A stretch of DNA of 64,000 bases from Dryomyza anilis (lineage: Eukaryota; Arthropoda; Insecta; Diptera; Dryomyzidae): the NCBI GenBank assembly GCA_951804985.1, contig OX638131.1, forward strand, positions 6,672,630-6,736,629. Reading direction: 5' to 3'. The position numbers were made by a program, and so were the translations under genes. How positions within the stretch are numbered: position 1 is the first letter of the stretch; each line of letters starts with the position of its first letter. The notes below the pieces were generated by a model. The model made no database searches. It worked only from the letters and a program-made list of their open reading frames with translations, and was not told where the DNA came from. Below are positions 13,227 through 26,900 of the stretch, piece by piece.

Positions 13227-13429
13227 CACAACTCGGCATGGAATTAGATGATTAGCCGGGAAGTGTGCTTAAGTGTTGAGAGTTTCTTATCGTTGTTAGA
13301 GGATCGTTTAAAGAGGTCAATAAAAATTGGAGGGTATGTCGTGGTAACAAAGACCATATTGAGTAGCATTTTAGAATTTGATTGTTATAAGAGAAACTTA
13401 GAACATTTATATTTGTAACTAGAGGGTTC

Positions 13430-14065
13430 AAAGTCTGCATAGTTTTTACTGAATTTTCATTACTCTTAAACGGAGCGTCGTAGAAGCTCCAAAGTCTGCA
13501 TAGTTTTTACTGAATATGTGGACTATTGTTTCGAACCATTAAAATCCTCCAAGTTAGACTGAAGAAATCAAGCGTTGAAGGAAGTTTTTCTTAAAACCTT
13601 CAAAACTTTTAAACGGAGCGTCGTAGAGGGGTCAAAGTCAGCATATTTTCGTCTGAATATTTGGACTGTTGTTTGGTATATGAATTATTAGAATCCTTCA
13701 AGTGAGACGGAAGAAATCAAGCGTTGAAGGAATTTGTTTTTAAAACCGTCATAACTTTTAAAAGGAGCGTCGTAGAGGGGACAAAGTCTGCATAGTTTTT
13801 ACTGAATATGTGGACTGTTGTTTGGTACATAAATCAATAAAATCCTCCAAGTGAGTCGGAAGAAAACAAGCGTTGAAGGAAGTTTTTCTTAAAACCTTCA
13901 AAACTTTTAAACGGAGCGTCGTAGAGGGGTCAAAGTCTGCACATTTTCGACTGAATATTAGGACTGTTATTTGGGACATAAATCATTAAAATCCTCCAAG
14001 TGAGACGGAAGAAAACAAGCGTTGCAGGAAGTTTTTCTTAAAACCTTTTAAACAGAGCGTCATAG
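13430..14065. repeat. tandem repeat, ~148-bp unit, about 4.5 copies
   Basis: The phrase 'ggagcgtcgtagag' (with variants) recurs near 13472, 13615, 13763, 13913 and 14054. It is followed each time by 'caaagtctgcata', 'ctgaatatgtggactgttg', 'aatcctccaagtgag' and 'caagcgttgaagga'. Copies differ by a few percent. The array sits between the carboxypeptidase promoter and tRNA-Trp; no coding function is apparent. Confidence 0.8.
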
Positions 14066-14325
14066 AAGAGTTTTCTTATTAATAATTTATTTAGTTTAGT
14101 CAACTGTTTAACTATTCTTCGATATTTTACAATTTAAAAATTATTTTTTAAATATTTTTGCTTAAACGACTAAATTTATTGTAGTAGATTTTATTAAAAT
14201 AGATTAATTGTTTCCATTGAATCTTCAGATAAATTTGCCAATCTTTTTGTTTCTAAATGTAAAATTCTATTATTTTTTATAAATATTTCGACATGTGTTA
14301 ATCATTGGGTTCACTTTAAAAAAGC

Positions 14326-14397
14326 GACTCCGTGGCGCAACGGTAGCGCGTCTGACTCCAGATCAGAAGGTTGCGTGTTCAAATCACGTCGGGGTCA
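14326..14397 (+). tRNA. tRNA-Trp (CCA)
   Basis: A 72-nt cloverleaf: acceptor stem GACTCCG pairs with CGGGGTC, anticodon loop CTCCAGA carries CCA, and the T-loop is TTCAAAT. An RNA polymerase III T-run follows at about 14410-14420. It is identical to the copy at 56581-56652, and both are followed on the same side by the 19-bp satellite. Confidence 0.97.
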
Positions 14398-14459
14398 AAC
14401 AAATAAAATTTGTTTTTTTTCACTTTCAATTTTTTATTTGATTGAAATTTTAATGAAAT

Positions 14460-16205
14460 CGTTTTTTTTTGTGAAAAAATTAATTTATTTAAAAAAATGG
14501 TTTTTTAGTAAATATTTAAATTTTTAGTGAATATTTATTATATAAAAAATTAAATTTTTAGTAAAAAATTTAATTATTACTGATTTTTAGTGAAAAATAG
14601 AATTTTTAGTGACAAATTGAATTTTTTAAATGTAAATTTGATTTTTAAATGAAAATTTGATTTTTAAATGAAAATTTGATTTTTAGTGAAAAATTGAAAT
14701 TTTAGTGAAAAATTGATTTTTTTTAGTGAAAACTGAATTTTTTAGTGAAAAATTGATTTTTGGTGAAACTTTGAATTTTTAGTGAAAAATTGACTTTTTT
14801 TTAGTGAAAAATTGAATTTTTAGTGAAAAATTGAATTTTTAGTGAAATATTTAATTTTTAGTGAAAAATTGAATTTTTAGTGAAAAATTTATTTTTTTGT
14901 GAAATATTGAAATTGAATTTTTGTGAAAAATTGAACTTTATTGAAAAATTGAAGTTTTTGTGAAAAATTGAAATTTTAGTGAAAAATTGAATTTTTAGTG
15001 AAAAATTGAATTTTTAGTGAAAAATTGAATTTTTAGTGAAAAATTGAATTTTTAGTGAAAAAATGAATTTTTAGTGAAAATTTGAATTTTTAGTGAAAAA
15101 TTGAATTTTTAGTGAAAAATTTAATTTTTAGTGAAAAATTGAATTTTTAGTGAAAAATTGAATTTTTAGTGAAAAATTGAATTTTTAGTGAAAAATTTAA
15201 TTTTTAGTGAAAAATTTAATTTTTTAGTGAAAAATTGAATTTTTAGTGAAAAATTTAATTTTTTGTGAAATATTGAAATTGAATTTTTGTGAAAAATTGA
15301 ACTTTATTGAAAAATTGAAGTTTTTGTGAAAAATTGAAATTTTAGTGAAAAATTGAATTTTTAGTGAAAAATTGAATTTTTAGTGAAAAATTGAATTTTT
15401 AGTGAAAAATTGAATTTTTAGTGAAAAATTGAATTTTTAGTGAAAAATTGAATTTTTAGTGAAAAATTGAATTTGTAGTGAAAAATTGAATTTTTAGTGA
15501 AAAATTGAATTTTTAGTGAAAAATTGAATTTTTAGTGAAAAATTGAATTTTTAGTGAAAAATTGAATTTTTAGTGAAAAATTGAATTTTTAGTGAAAAAT
15601 TGAATTTTTAATGAAAAATTGAATTTTTAGTGAAAAATTGAATTTTTAGTGAAAAATCGAATTTTTAGTGAAAAATCGAATTTTTAGTGAAAAATTGAAT
15701 TTTTAGTGAAAAATTGAATTTTTAGTGAAGATTTGAATTTTTAGTGAAAAATTTAATTTTTAGTGAAAAATTGAATTTTGAGTGAAAAATTGAATTTTTA
15801 GTGAAAAATTGAATTTTTAGTGAAAAATTGAAATTTTAGTGAAAAATTGAATTTTTAGTGAAAAATTGAATTTTTTGTGAAAAATTGAATTTTAGTGAAA
15901 AATTTAATTTTTAGTGAAAATTTTAATTTTGAGTGAAAATTTTAATTTTTAGTGAAAAAATTGAATTTTTAGTGAAAAATTTAATTTTTTGTGAAATATT
16001 GAAATTCTAGAGAAACATTTAAAATTAGTGAAGAAATTAAATTCTAGTGAAAAATTTAAAGTTTAGTGAACATTTAATTTTTAGTACAAAATTGAAATTT
16101 TGTGAAAAATTGAAATTTTGTGAAAAATTGAAATTTTGTGAAAAATTGAAATTTTGTGAAAAATTGAAATTTTGTGAAAAATTGAAATTTTGTGAAAAAT
16201 TGAAG
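14460..16205. repeat. 19-bp AT-rich satellite array (copy 1)
   Basis: About 90 tandem units of the type gaatttttagtgaaaaatt, with an internal segment (14900-15300) that repeats as a higher-order block. A related variant 'gaaattttgtgaaaaatt' fills 16085-16205. The purine/pyrimidine asymmetry is constant in direction. The frame with repeated KLKFCE at 16047-16328 is a satellite artefact. Confidence 0.95.
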
Positions 16206-17556
16206 TTTTGGGTAAAATTGTTGCTAATGCATACATACGGTCATACACAAATAGTCAAATACCTACTTTGTTTTGTCTTTTCTATACTGGTTGAATTGGT
16301 TGAATTAACACCTCATGCAGACCTTTAGACCTATTCTTCAAGATCGTATTATTAGGCGGTACCAATGGTACCGGTCACAAAACATGAATAATGAATACGA
16401 ACTGTTCCCATCGTGCATAACTTTGGATTAGAACCGTGCGAAGTCCTTTTTTTCACCAGTCACGAGATAGGTAGTTTTAGAGCAATTGACACCTTTTTCC
16501 CGCAGGGTACTTCAACTCAAAAAATTCTTGTGATATGCATTGACACGATTGAAAAAGTTTCTGGTAGCTCTATATCGAGCTAGGGTGTTTTCGTCATGTT
16601 CAAAGGAATTCTTTATACAGGATGTTTGGTTCATCCATGTGAAAATAACCAGTGATTGGTAAGAAAATACTGGGAATGAAGTGATCTATCATTATAAATT
16701 ATGAAGAAATGCTATGATCTGTAACACAATTGAGAAAATTAATGACAAAATCAAAATTTTAATTTTTGTAAATTTTTAATTTACGTGCATTTCAAAAAAG
16801 GAAGAAATGATGCGGATCGAAGATGTGATACAGCATTGGAAAGGTAATTTAATTGTAGAAATCATGAGTAAAAAATTGATATTCATTTTTCAATAGATTA
16901 TACTTAATAACCAAATTTCTTGAATAGGTTGTATTAGAAATATGCATTTCTTAAACACCCTGTATTTTAAACTGGGTGCCAAATTTAGGATTTTTTTTAT
17001 TTTATATTTTCTTATTTGTTTGAGTCATAGAATGACCCCCTGAATTATTGACATAACGTTAATAATGCTCTGAATAATCATAATAATTTTCTTGTTTCTC
17101 ATTAGATTCAAAAAAATTAAAATTTTTCTGAGTTTTAATTTAATAACATAAAAATTTTTGGAAATATTAACATTCTTTAATATATTAAAATTAGTCTTGA
17201 CAATTAAAAGAAAAATTGCGTTTAAAGTTTTTTTAAAAAACTAGTTTTAAATAGTACTATAGAGTTTTTAAAGAATTGACTGGAAAGGCTCAATATGACA
17301 ATTTTCTTAAAAACGTCACATAATAGGAAAAAATGAACATGCTGTCAAAATCAGCATTTTATAATTATATAGAATTGATGTACGGATGTCCGTAAGCCCA
17401 TTTTTCAATGTGTTTATTAAATAAAATAAGTACTTTAAATAAATTCATTGCACAGTTATTTTGTTTGGCCGGATTTAGCATGATGGGTTTCGTATGTTGG
17501 AATATACACAAATTATATATATAAAAAAATGCCTAGTTTTTATATTATATTCATGT
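16206..17556. other. intergenic DNA downstream of Tep2, no gene seen
   Basis: AT-rich sequence between the satellite and the Tep2 3' end. It includes one solitary end of the 9810-9915 MITE family (about 16305). I see no splice-compatible coding block, RNA gene or intact mobile element. Confidence 0.5.
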
Positions 17557-17562
17557 TTTATT
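17557..17562 (-). terminator. Tep2 poly(A) signal
   Basis: AATAAA on the minus strand (TTTATT on the plus strand), about 100 nt after the Tep2 stop codon. Confidence 0.55.
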
Positions 17563-17664
17563 TTATACATAAAAGTATTACAATTTTTAAAATATTCGCC
17601 AATTTTTCAAAATTCGTTGTAGCGTTATGGTGTAATTTTGAATTTGTCTTTTTCGCATCACCAG

Positions 17665-20600
17665 TTATTCCTTCTTGCATCCGGCACCACAATCGTCGCC
17701 TTCGCAAATATCACACAACGAGGTCTTCACTTCGTAGTATTCAGTCGCCTTGCGTCCAGTGTCATAGTAGTCGTAGATGACGACAGGCGCTGGCTTTTGT
17801 TTGGCCACCGCATGTGTACGCGTCGCCTCGATGGGCACGCACTTGACATCACCCGCTGACAAACTGTCAAAGTACACGATGACCGTTGAGTCGGAGTTCT
17901 TGGTTTCGGTACGCTTGACGCGATCCACCTCCTCGATTTTGCCAAAACTCTCCGCATCGGCGGTATAGCCCGAAGGTAGTGCAACTTCCATAACAGCCAT
18001 GTTGGATTCACGTTTCTCCGCCTCCTCGAGTGGTACGTATTCGGCGCAAACCTCAACGTACAACTGCTGTGCTGGCGTATTCTCCTTGACGTTGGTCTTG
18101 ACCTGGAAACTGGGCTGCTGATCCTTATCGGCTATGTTATAGCGATAGGCCACTTGTACCATGGACGAGCCTTTGCCCTTGGCGGTAAAGTCAACCTGTC
18201 GTGTGCTCTTTGGCAGCTACAAAGTAAAATTCGTTTTAATTGTTAGAAATCAAATATATGTTACACGTAGTACATACCACATGTGTTTGCAACACCAATG
18301 AGTTCTCCGGATTAACCTTAATGCTGCCCTTATCTTCGGCTGCGCCACCGCTAGAAGTGAAATCAATATCCATATCACCATTTCCGGAGCCCGTCTTCTC
18401 GGCGAATTTAATGAGTGCCTGTAGACCGATGACCGTGTCTTGTGTCGATGAAAAACCACCGTTGCTGTTACGCTGCGAAATGAGCCACCTAATGATGGGC
18501 AACACAGTCTCGGCCGATTCCTTTTCTAGCAGTGCTAAGAGCACATACGATGTGATCTCTACATCATTGCTACGTGGACGATAGTACCAGCCGAGATCCG
18601 ATGTTTTTGGTTTTTCCTGTTCTTTGGACCACCACTTACGATCGCCCTCATCTTTGGCAAGTCCTTGCAACTTGGTCAGCACTTTTTCGGCCAAAGGACT
18701 CTTGGCGAGTTGTAGTGCGCTGGCGGCAATCGAAAGTGAATATTGATCATCTGATTTGTCGATATTCTCGACGAGATATTGGAGACCCTTGGCAATAACG
18801 CTTTCGTATTTGACGGTATTTTCCTATAGTAAAGAAAAGAAGAAGTTATTCATAGAGTAACAAATAAAAGTCATTAAGGAAGACTAAAAAAACACTTCGT
18901 TCCGTAGGGTTACCTTAAATTTTAGTTATATATGACGTATATGTACAAAAATGAACGAAAGATATGTTAAAACTTAACCGATCACGGTCATTTTTATTGC
19001 CAAATAGCGCAGATATACAAATAATCAAAGCTTTAAGTTTTATTGATTAAGGCCTACTTGTTTATCTGTTAACGTGATTTCAATAGACAGACGGACATAC
19101 AGGGATCGCTAAATCAACTCAGGAGGTAACGCGAATGAACAAACATATTGAAATTTAACAGACTATGTCTTCTTACTAAAAACTGCACAAAAAAGGTTTT
19201 TGTTCACTCCTAAAAATAAACCTTCTTTTATTCTAAGATGATTCCATAAATATATCGACTTTACCTTTAACCGTACGTGATCTGGACTGATGGCAAAAAT
19301 CTTTAAAAATTTACTTAATTTAGTATTACAAACGGATACCCAAATTGTATATACCCTCTTACATTTAGTAAGGTATAAAAATAATAATGGCGACACATAT
19401 CAGAAGAACCTAGACCGATACTCTGTCAGAATTCCAGATGTACGTATTATTGTATATTTGGACTAAATGGTGGAACATACAGTTTAATGCAGAATCCAAA
19501 CGGAGCACTCCACAGGCATTTTCAAGACGATACTTTTTTTTATCTCGGAGATGAGATTTTCCATTGTCTGCCGAGAACTAGCGCCGTACAGTAAACCAAT
19601 TTCGATTTGAAGTATTGCAGTCACGGATATTTGAACCCGTAAACTTTCGGTTCGCATTCCAAGTTGGAAAGTTCGAATTTCCAATGCACTACCTACTGAT
19701 CTACGAACGCTACATAACCTAGGTAAACTTACCACATTCTCAAAGAAGGCCAACAATACAAACGCCGTAAGTCCCAGCTCATTCTGATGCGCCGAATCGA
19801 AGAGTTTGCCATATTCCGGGAAGCTGCCATTCTCAGCCTGTTTGGAGGCCAAGAAATCCAAAGCCTCAATGATGACCTTAGGATCAATATCGGTGTAAGG
19901 TGCTGCCTGATGGAAGGAACGCGCTACATAGGCCGTCAGCCAAGTGCTGCCGGATTTGTCGGACTTGCCAAAGGCACTGTACGAACCATCGTCATGTTTA
20001 TATGTCAATTCGCGTTGATAACCGATCTCGAGGAACTTCTTGGCTTTCTCGGTGATGGAGGACATTTCTTGTTTGGTGGCCTAGAATTTAAGGGGTATTC
20101 AAATTTCATATATAAAGTTATTACAAAAAAAAAAAGTACCTCCAGATAACGCAAAACCAAAATATTGGGCACAAAATTAACCATATTCTGTTCACCGCAA
20201 CCATAGGGCATGCGCACCAATTTATCAATATTCTTAATGGTTGGACCCAGCAAATCACCAACAACCGAAAATTCGATATACTCAGAGTCTTGCACTGCAT
20301 CGGCGGGCACATCAATCTTAATTGATTCCTTCTGCTCGGCGTTTGCATCCTTCAAGTTGATAAAATATGCGCGATTTTGATATTGTGTAACACCTTCTGG
20401 TTCCACCTTCAATTTCTGGTGTATGGCATCGCCTGCCAGTGGTGTGACGGCGCTAATCTTGAGCGTCGTAGTGCCAACTTGCTTTGGACGTATCATGAAA
20501 GAGACACTGACGCCGGTATTGGAGGGAATTGTGACGCGTTTGACACGTTTCACCTCATCCAAAGGATTCTCATCGATTTCGTTGGTAGCCTCGGTGAATT

Positions 20601-20932
20601 CGTATTCCTTGTCGGTGTTGTCCATGGTGACCTCGGCATCGAGTGCCTTATCCATGTAGTTGAAAATAATGACCGGTACGGAAATAACCTCTCCTATTAG
20701 TGCAAGATACTATGTATTATAGTTGCAGGGAGTGCGAAAAAAATGAGACTTACCGCGTTTTACGGAATAGGGCAGATATGTCGAGACAAAGAACGGCTGG
20801 AACACTTGAATCTTGGTGGGATTCTGCGTTAGCGCAAAACCAGTTTTCGGATTCAACGAGAAACCGGTTACTACCCAAGAGGTAATGGTGTCTGGAATCT
20901 TTTTGGCCAAGGTAAAACCATTCTTATCGGTG
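17665..20932 (-). CDS. Tep2: Tep2 3' constant block: MG7-CUB-TED-MG8 and Cys tail
   Basis: Five constant exons follow the cassettes. The first (20932-20754) begins with one nucleotide completing the codon opened by any cassette. 20693-20140 holds a basic KRVKR stretch and the GCGEQN thioester. 20080-19733 and 18823-18278 form the alpha-helical thioester domain with repeated 'SYVLLALLE'-type helices. 18216-17665 is the receptor-binding-like domain with six cysteines at its end. The 909-nt intron 18824-19732 carries a dispersed repeat (19.0-19.4 kb) and no extra exon. Confidence 0.93.
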
Positions 20933-23900
20933 CTAATAGGGTGGAAAAACAAAGATTAGCAATGATATTTTCAATATAAGACGGGGGTGCACATAAAACA
21001 AGCTCAAACACAAGAAGCAAAACAGAAGCATGCAATTAGTAGGAAAAATGTTTGAATATTTAATTAGTAGCACAAAAATATATAAAAATAATGGAACATA
21101 AACATGCAGGATATAATGAAACCTTTTGCTGCAATGTGCAATATGCAATTTGCTGCATAGCATAGACCCAAACCAGAAATGTTGCCAAATTTACCGTAAC
21201 CTTAAATATAGTTGAGCCAAAAACCAATATGAAATAGTATAGTGCAAGAGTTGCAAATTTTCAACTAAAACTATTGTAGAAATTTAGCAGAAATTTTGTT
21301 GTTATTCATTTTTTTTTCATTAGAAATTTAACTCGTTTTCGTACAAAAAATAGCAAATTGTGTCACAAAAATTTACATTGTCAACGGCTGATTCAACCAA
21401 ATCCATGTTTCGGCGAAGTCTGTACGCAGCCCTATTATAAAATTATCACTGGTATCGCCAAATATGGCTGACAGTGGTTTATGTCCGGCCTTCTTTCTAA
21501 CTTTTAGTCTCATTGAAGTCACTATAAATCCAGAAATATATTTTTTTGGTTGTTTTAAATATGCAAAAATGTATATGGTAGTTGATTTTGTTTTTTTAGT
21601 ATTTGAAATATATAAAGAACGTGATTATGTTAGAAACATTGTCAGCTTGTCGCTCCGATATTATAATGTCGTATATATTTAAGAAATCCGTTGAATATAT
21701 GACATTATAATGAAGTCACGATGTGATTTATACTGAAGAAAGCAAAAAATAAATGTTAATTACGTTGTGAAATCCGCAAATAGCCAAGATTCGGGAAAAT
21801 CTTTGCGTATTTCGGCGGTATTCGTAGTGGCTGTTGTTTCGGTATTGACGGTTGTGGTAAACGGTATAGTTGTTGTATAATATATTGGAAATGCTGTTGT
21901 TGAAAATGAGTCCGAAATGAAATATTCCAGCATTGCATATTCTTCTGTAATTTAAAAAGTTTGTTGAAACTACTAACTGAATAAAGTTTCAAAAGTGACG
22001 GATTTAGTTTCAAAATTTTGTGGTAGAATTCTAATTGGTACTACGTTTTGGTACTACGAATACGCCCATTATAGAGTTACCATTCGGATTAACAGATACC
22101 GACCTTTGCGTTTAGTAGACTTTAGAAAAAAAAATGTAGTTTTTCAAAAGGCAAATTTTAACCAAAAACAAACAAAAATTTGTCCATCACACAGAAAAAA
22201 TAGTTTTTTGCTATTAAAATTAGCCAATGGGATAAACTATTATTTTAATAGGTAAATACCATTAAATACTACAAAATACTATTAAATACTATTAAATTGT
22301 TTTTGTTTTTATATGAAAATATTTATTTTTTGTATACTATTGAATCAATAACTGCCCTATTGCCCAATTTTAATTGGATTTTTTTTTCTGAGTGTGATGT
22401 AACTAGGAATACAGAAACTATTATTTTAATGACGAATACACATAGACTGATAGGTTCATATAGAGTTATTATGTAAAGCCATTACACCGAGATATGTACA
22501 AATGCAAAAGCTAAACAAGCTATTTGATTTTTATATACTTTTCCATATTATCAAAAATCCAGTTTTCGGGAAATTCTTTGCGTATTGCGGGTGCTTCGAC
22601 AATACCGGGTATTGTAGCGGCGACAGGTTGTGGACCTGGTAGTCCAGGTGGTGGTGGTCCAGGTGGTCCTGGCCTGGCTGCTAGTGATATTGAGGAAAAT
22701 GCTAATGGTTGAATTCCAAATCCAACACCACCGAAACCACCCGAACTATATAAAGGTCTCAATGGATAATCTAAATGAAATAATTTGTAGTTAGATAATT
22801 GTGGTTTGTTTGGGTTTATGAACGGTTTTTTTTATGAATAAATTTCCGAATTTTTGCCAGTGAAAATCAGAACCTGCGAATCATAACGAGTTGATGTACA
22901 GTTCACAGGAACTTTTTTTTATCGTTTTTTTGAATAGGGTCATTTTCTATAAAATTTGGAAACTACTAAACTCGATTGTATATACAGAAAAAATAATCGA
23001 CGTAAATATAGCAACTGATATTAATTGCATTCATTAATCAATCCAGCAATGAAATGCACTATTGAAAACATTTGCCATTCTACGTTAAATCAGCAATTTC
23101 GTTTGCTAATATGAATATTTGTACGTCAATGCAGCAAATTAATTAGTCGACGCAGTTTCAGCAATTATATTTGCTAAAACTACGCCAACTAAATAATTTG
23201 CTGCATTGACGTAAAAATATTCATATTAACGAACGTAATTTCTTATATATAATTACTGGATGAATGCAATTAATATCGGTTGCTATATTTACGTCGATCA
23301 TTGTTTTTAAAACGTTTATAATTTTTAAAAATAAAATTTACAAAAAATATGCGTTTTCATGCTATAAGCAACAGTAACAAACATTCAAAAAAACAAACAA
23401 AAAATTTAATAATTTTGAAAAATTCATACAATTCATTTTTAATAATTTCGAAAATCCAATTCTGCACAAATTCGGTGCGTATTTTTGGTTCTGTTCTTGT
23501 TGTTGTTGAAACTACTGTTGTTGTTGTAATTGGTGCTATTGTTGTTGTACAAGACGTAGTTTTCGTTTTGACTCTATCACCGGATACACCCATTATAGAA
23601 ATACCATTCAGATTATTAGATACCGACTTTCGCGATTTGGAGACTTTAGAAAAACAAAAATTTAGTTTTTCAAATAATAAATAGCCAAAAACAAACAAAA
23701 ATGTGTACAGTACATATAATTAGGAATACAGAAAGTATTATTTTAATAACGAGTACAGTTTGGTTTACAGAGAGTTATTATGTATAGCCATTACACCGAC
23801 ATATGTACAAATACAAAAGCTAAACAATCCCAAAGCTACACATAGAGCTATTTGTTTTTTTATTTATACTTTTCCATATTATCAAAAATCCAATTTTCGG

Positions 23901-26900
23901 GAAATTCTTTACGTATTGCTGGTGCTTCGACAATACCGGGTATTGTAGCGAAGGCAGGTCGCGGAGGACCGGCTTGTCCTACTAGCACTGGTGGTCCTGG
24001 CCTGGCTGATAGTTGTACTGAGGAGAATGCTAGAGGTTGAATTGCAAATCCACCACCGAAACCACCCGGTCTATATAAAGGTCTAAATGGATAATCTAAA
24101 TAAAACAATTTTAGGTAGAGTAACGTTAGATAATTGTGGTTTGTTGGGGTTTAAAAAGGGTTTTTTCTCTGGATAATTTTGACTACTTAATTGTTAAAAT
24201 GTTATATTATGATTTTTATACACTGTCATGTAGTGTCATGTATTCTCTTAAAAACCCTATTTAAGAAAATAAATTACGTCTATTGGTTAAAAAGTTCTAA
24301 ATACTAGATATATACCCAAAATGTTTTTACTTGTTAAATTTGAATTTTCAAAATTTGCAAAATCAAAAAAGAAAATTTAACAAATAAAACAATATTGTCT
24401 TTATTTAATATAGTCTTTATAACTTCTTAAACATCCAATATTTTTTGCAACTTTTACTGCACCAAAATGGGTGTAGGGCAGTGTAAACCGACAATTCTTT
24501 TGCGCATATAATTCTTTTTCGAGATAATACTTGCTGCAAAATGGGTCTATATTTATACGAAACTGAATAACACTGTATATACACTAAAAATTCACGTCTT
24601 TAATACGTATTATGTATGTTTTTTTATAGTTTTACACCCTTCTATAACTCTCTATGACAATTCTTTCCAATTATTATCCAATAATTTCTTCATAAAATAT
24701 TTATTTTATTATATAATTATAGGGGGAAAGAATTGTAGGAAATTCATCTGTTAAAAAAAATGCTTCGGTGAAGAATTTTCCTTGAGATGAAATATCATGG
24801 GGAAGCCTTGTGTAATAAGGACTACACAAGTTTATGAATGGTTTCCAGTAAGAATATAGGGCATAGATTTTTATTTTCAGGTACATTCATTGTGGGAAAA
24901 AATCTGAGTAAATTTGTCCGGGAAAAATTTGCCGATATTGTGGTATTTGGTATAAAATGTCTTGGGTTTTATGTATTGCTTCGAGAAAGAACTTTCTATG
25001 CAGGAATTTCGATGTATTTGTTTAACAAACTTTAAAAAAAAACTGGAACTAAATTGAAATGATTCTTAAATTTGCAAATTCTTCTAATTCTTACCGACTA
25101 ATTCTTTCCGAGACAAATCTATCTCCCATATGTAAATTATATACAAGACAATAGTCCCCGAGAAAATATTTTTTATTTTTATGTATAAATATTGTGGGGA
25201 AAATCCGAGAAAAATGTTCAACGAAAATGCTGGGGAAGAATTGGGAAAATTTCATGGGAAAGAATAATATGGAGAATAATAGACCCGACGAGTGAATTCT
25301 TTAGCATTAAGAACTGTCACTTAAAGGACTTCTTTTGGAGAGATATATTTATTTAGATTAAATTCGAGCTATATTGACGAAATTCATAAACTAAAAATTA
25401 TTAAATGCTAGTTAAATAATAAAGTTAACGATCTGAATATATTTTGCATCATTTGGCATGAATAATAATTTTGAAAAATTATCTCAAGTTATAGAAAACA
25501 CTTAAAACGAAATAAATGAACACCAACGTACAAAATGAACAATAATTAAAGGCAAATAATAAATACTACATACATTTGCTCTGTAAAAATCCAATTCTCA
25601 GAGAAATCTTTGCGTATCATAGAAGGTAGTACCGGAATGTGATGAGTAGTATGATTTTGAAGCTGATCACTTGGAAATACATTATTTATGAGAGAATCTA
25701 AATCATCGATGTATGGTACAAATTGCGGATAATAGAACGCTAAATGATAAAGACATCAAAGATATTTATGAGATGTGTATGTAGAAGTTCAGGAAGGTTC
25801 TTGAAAAAATCATTGATGTGTGGTATGAACTTAAATGTAGATGAAGTTCTACGAAGAAGTAAAAAGTTTGAAAACTTTTCAAATAGTAGATCAAATAGTT
25901 CAAATAGTTTTCAAATAGTTGATCAAATAGTTTTCCAAAGCAGTAGCAGTTGAAGTAGAAAAAAAGCAATTAAATCGAAGTTTTTTTTCGTATTTCTTAT
26001 TACATCAGAGCATCCATACAGAGCCAATTGTGCACAATTTCCGTTTCACGTACTGTTGCAATTACCGGTTCACGATGCCTGACATGCAGATGTTCTGCAA
26101 AATATTCAACCTCGAGTAGGTCTTGTTCCTGCCGATCGTATGCCTCATCATAGTCGTGAAATTCGCGAAAGAAAAGTTCCTCTTCGGCAACGGGCACCGG
26201 TGTATAATATATAAGAATTGCATCTTAAAATGGACGTATTTTTTATTTTTTTTTGTAATCAAAATTTCTGCTTAATTTTCTTATAAACTAAAGTGCGGTG
26301 GTAAACATGTATTCTATAGATTATAAATTATTCAAATTTTGTGTGTGGTTGTGTTTTTCTCCATAAAAACCAATATTTTTGTATATTAATTTAAAACAAT
26401 TACTTGTCGCTATTCTCGAATATCCAAATTTCCGAGAAGTCCCGACGTACATTTGGCGATTCAACAGTATTAGAAACAATTTCATTAGCAGTTTCAATTT
26501 CAGTAGCAGTTTCAGTATTCGAAGAATCGTTTGTGGTAAACGATTCCGGCTGTAGATAGTCGATTGAGTCGTCGTACACTAACCACACTTGAATTAAGTA
26601 GTATTAAAATATTAATCGTAATGTTGAGAGAATAATGATAAATTATGGTGCTTGTATGAAGTGGTGCATATATTATGATTTGGATTTGCAATTATAATGA
26701 TAATAATAATGCATAACACGTGCAACGTCACAAAAATCGGCAACAAGTTACAAATTTAACAATTTTGTCTTTTCAAATTACTTTAACTCATTTTGAAATA
26801 TCCAATTTTCCATGAATACTTTTCGTACTGCTGCTGCTGGTAACGTTATTTGTTCGTTTGCCATATCTTCGCGTGATATTGGATTCGGTTCTGTCAACGA

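Noticed and set aside
14460..16205. CRISPR-like array
   Set aside because: Contiguous 19-bp units without unique spacers, in a eukaryotic context; a satellite.
16047..16328. Forward frame with repeated KLKFCE units
   Set aside because: It is the 19-bp satellite read in frame. No splice context, start context or conservation expected.
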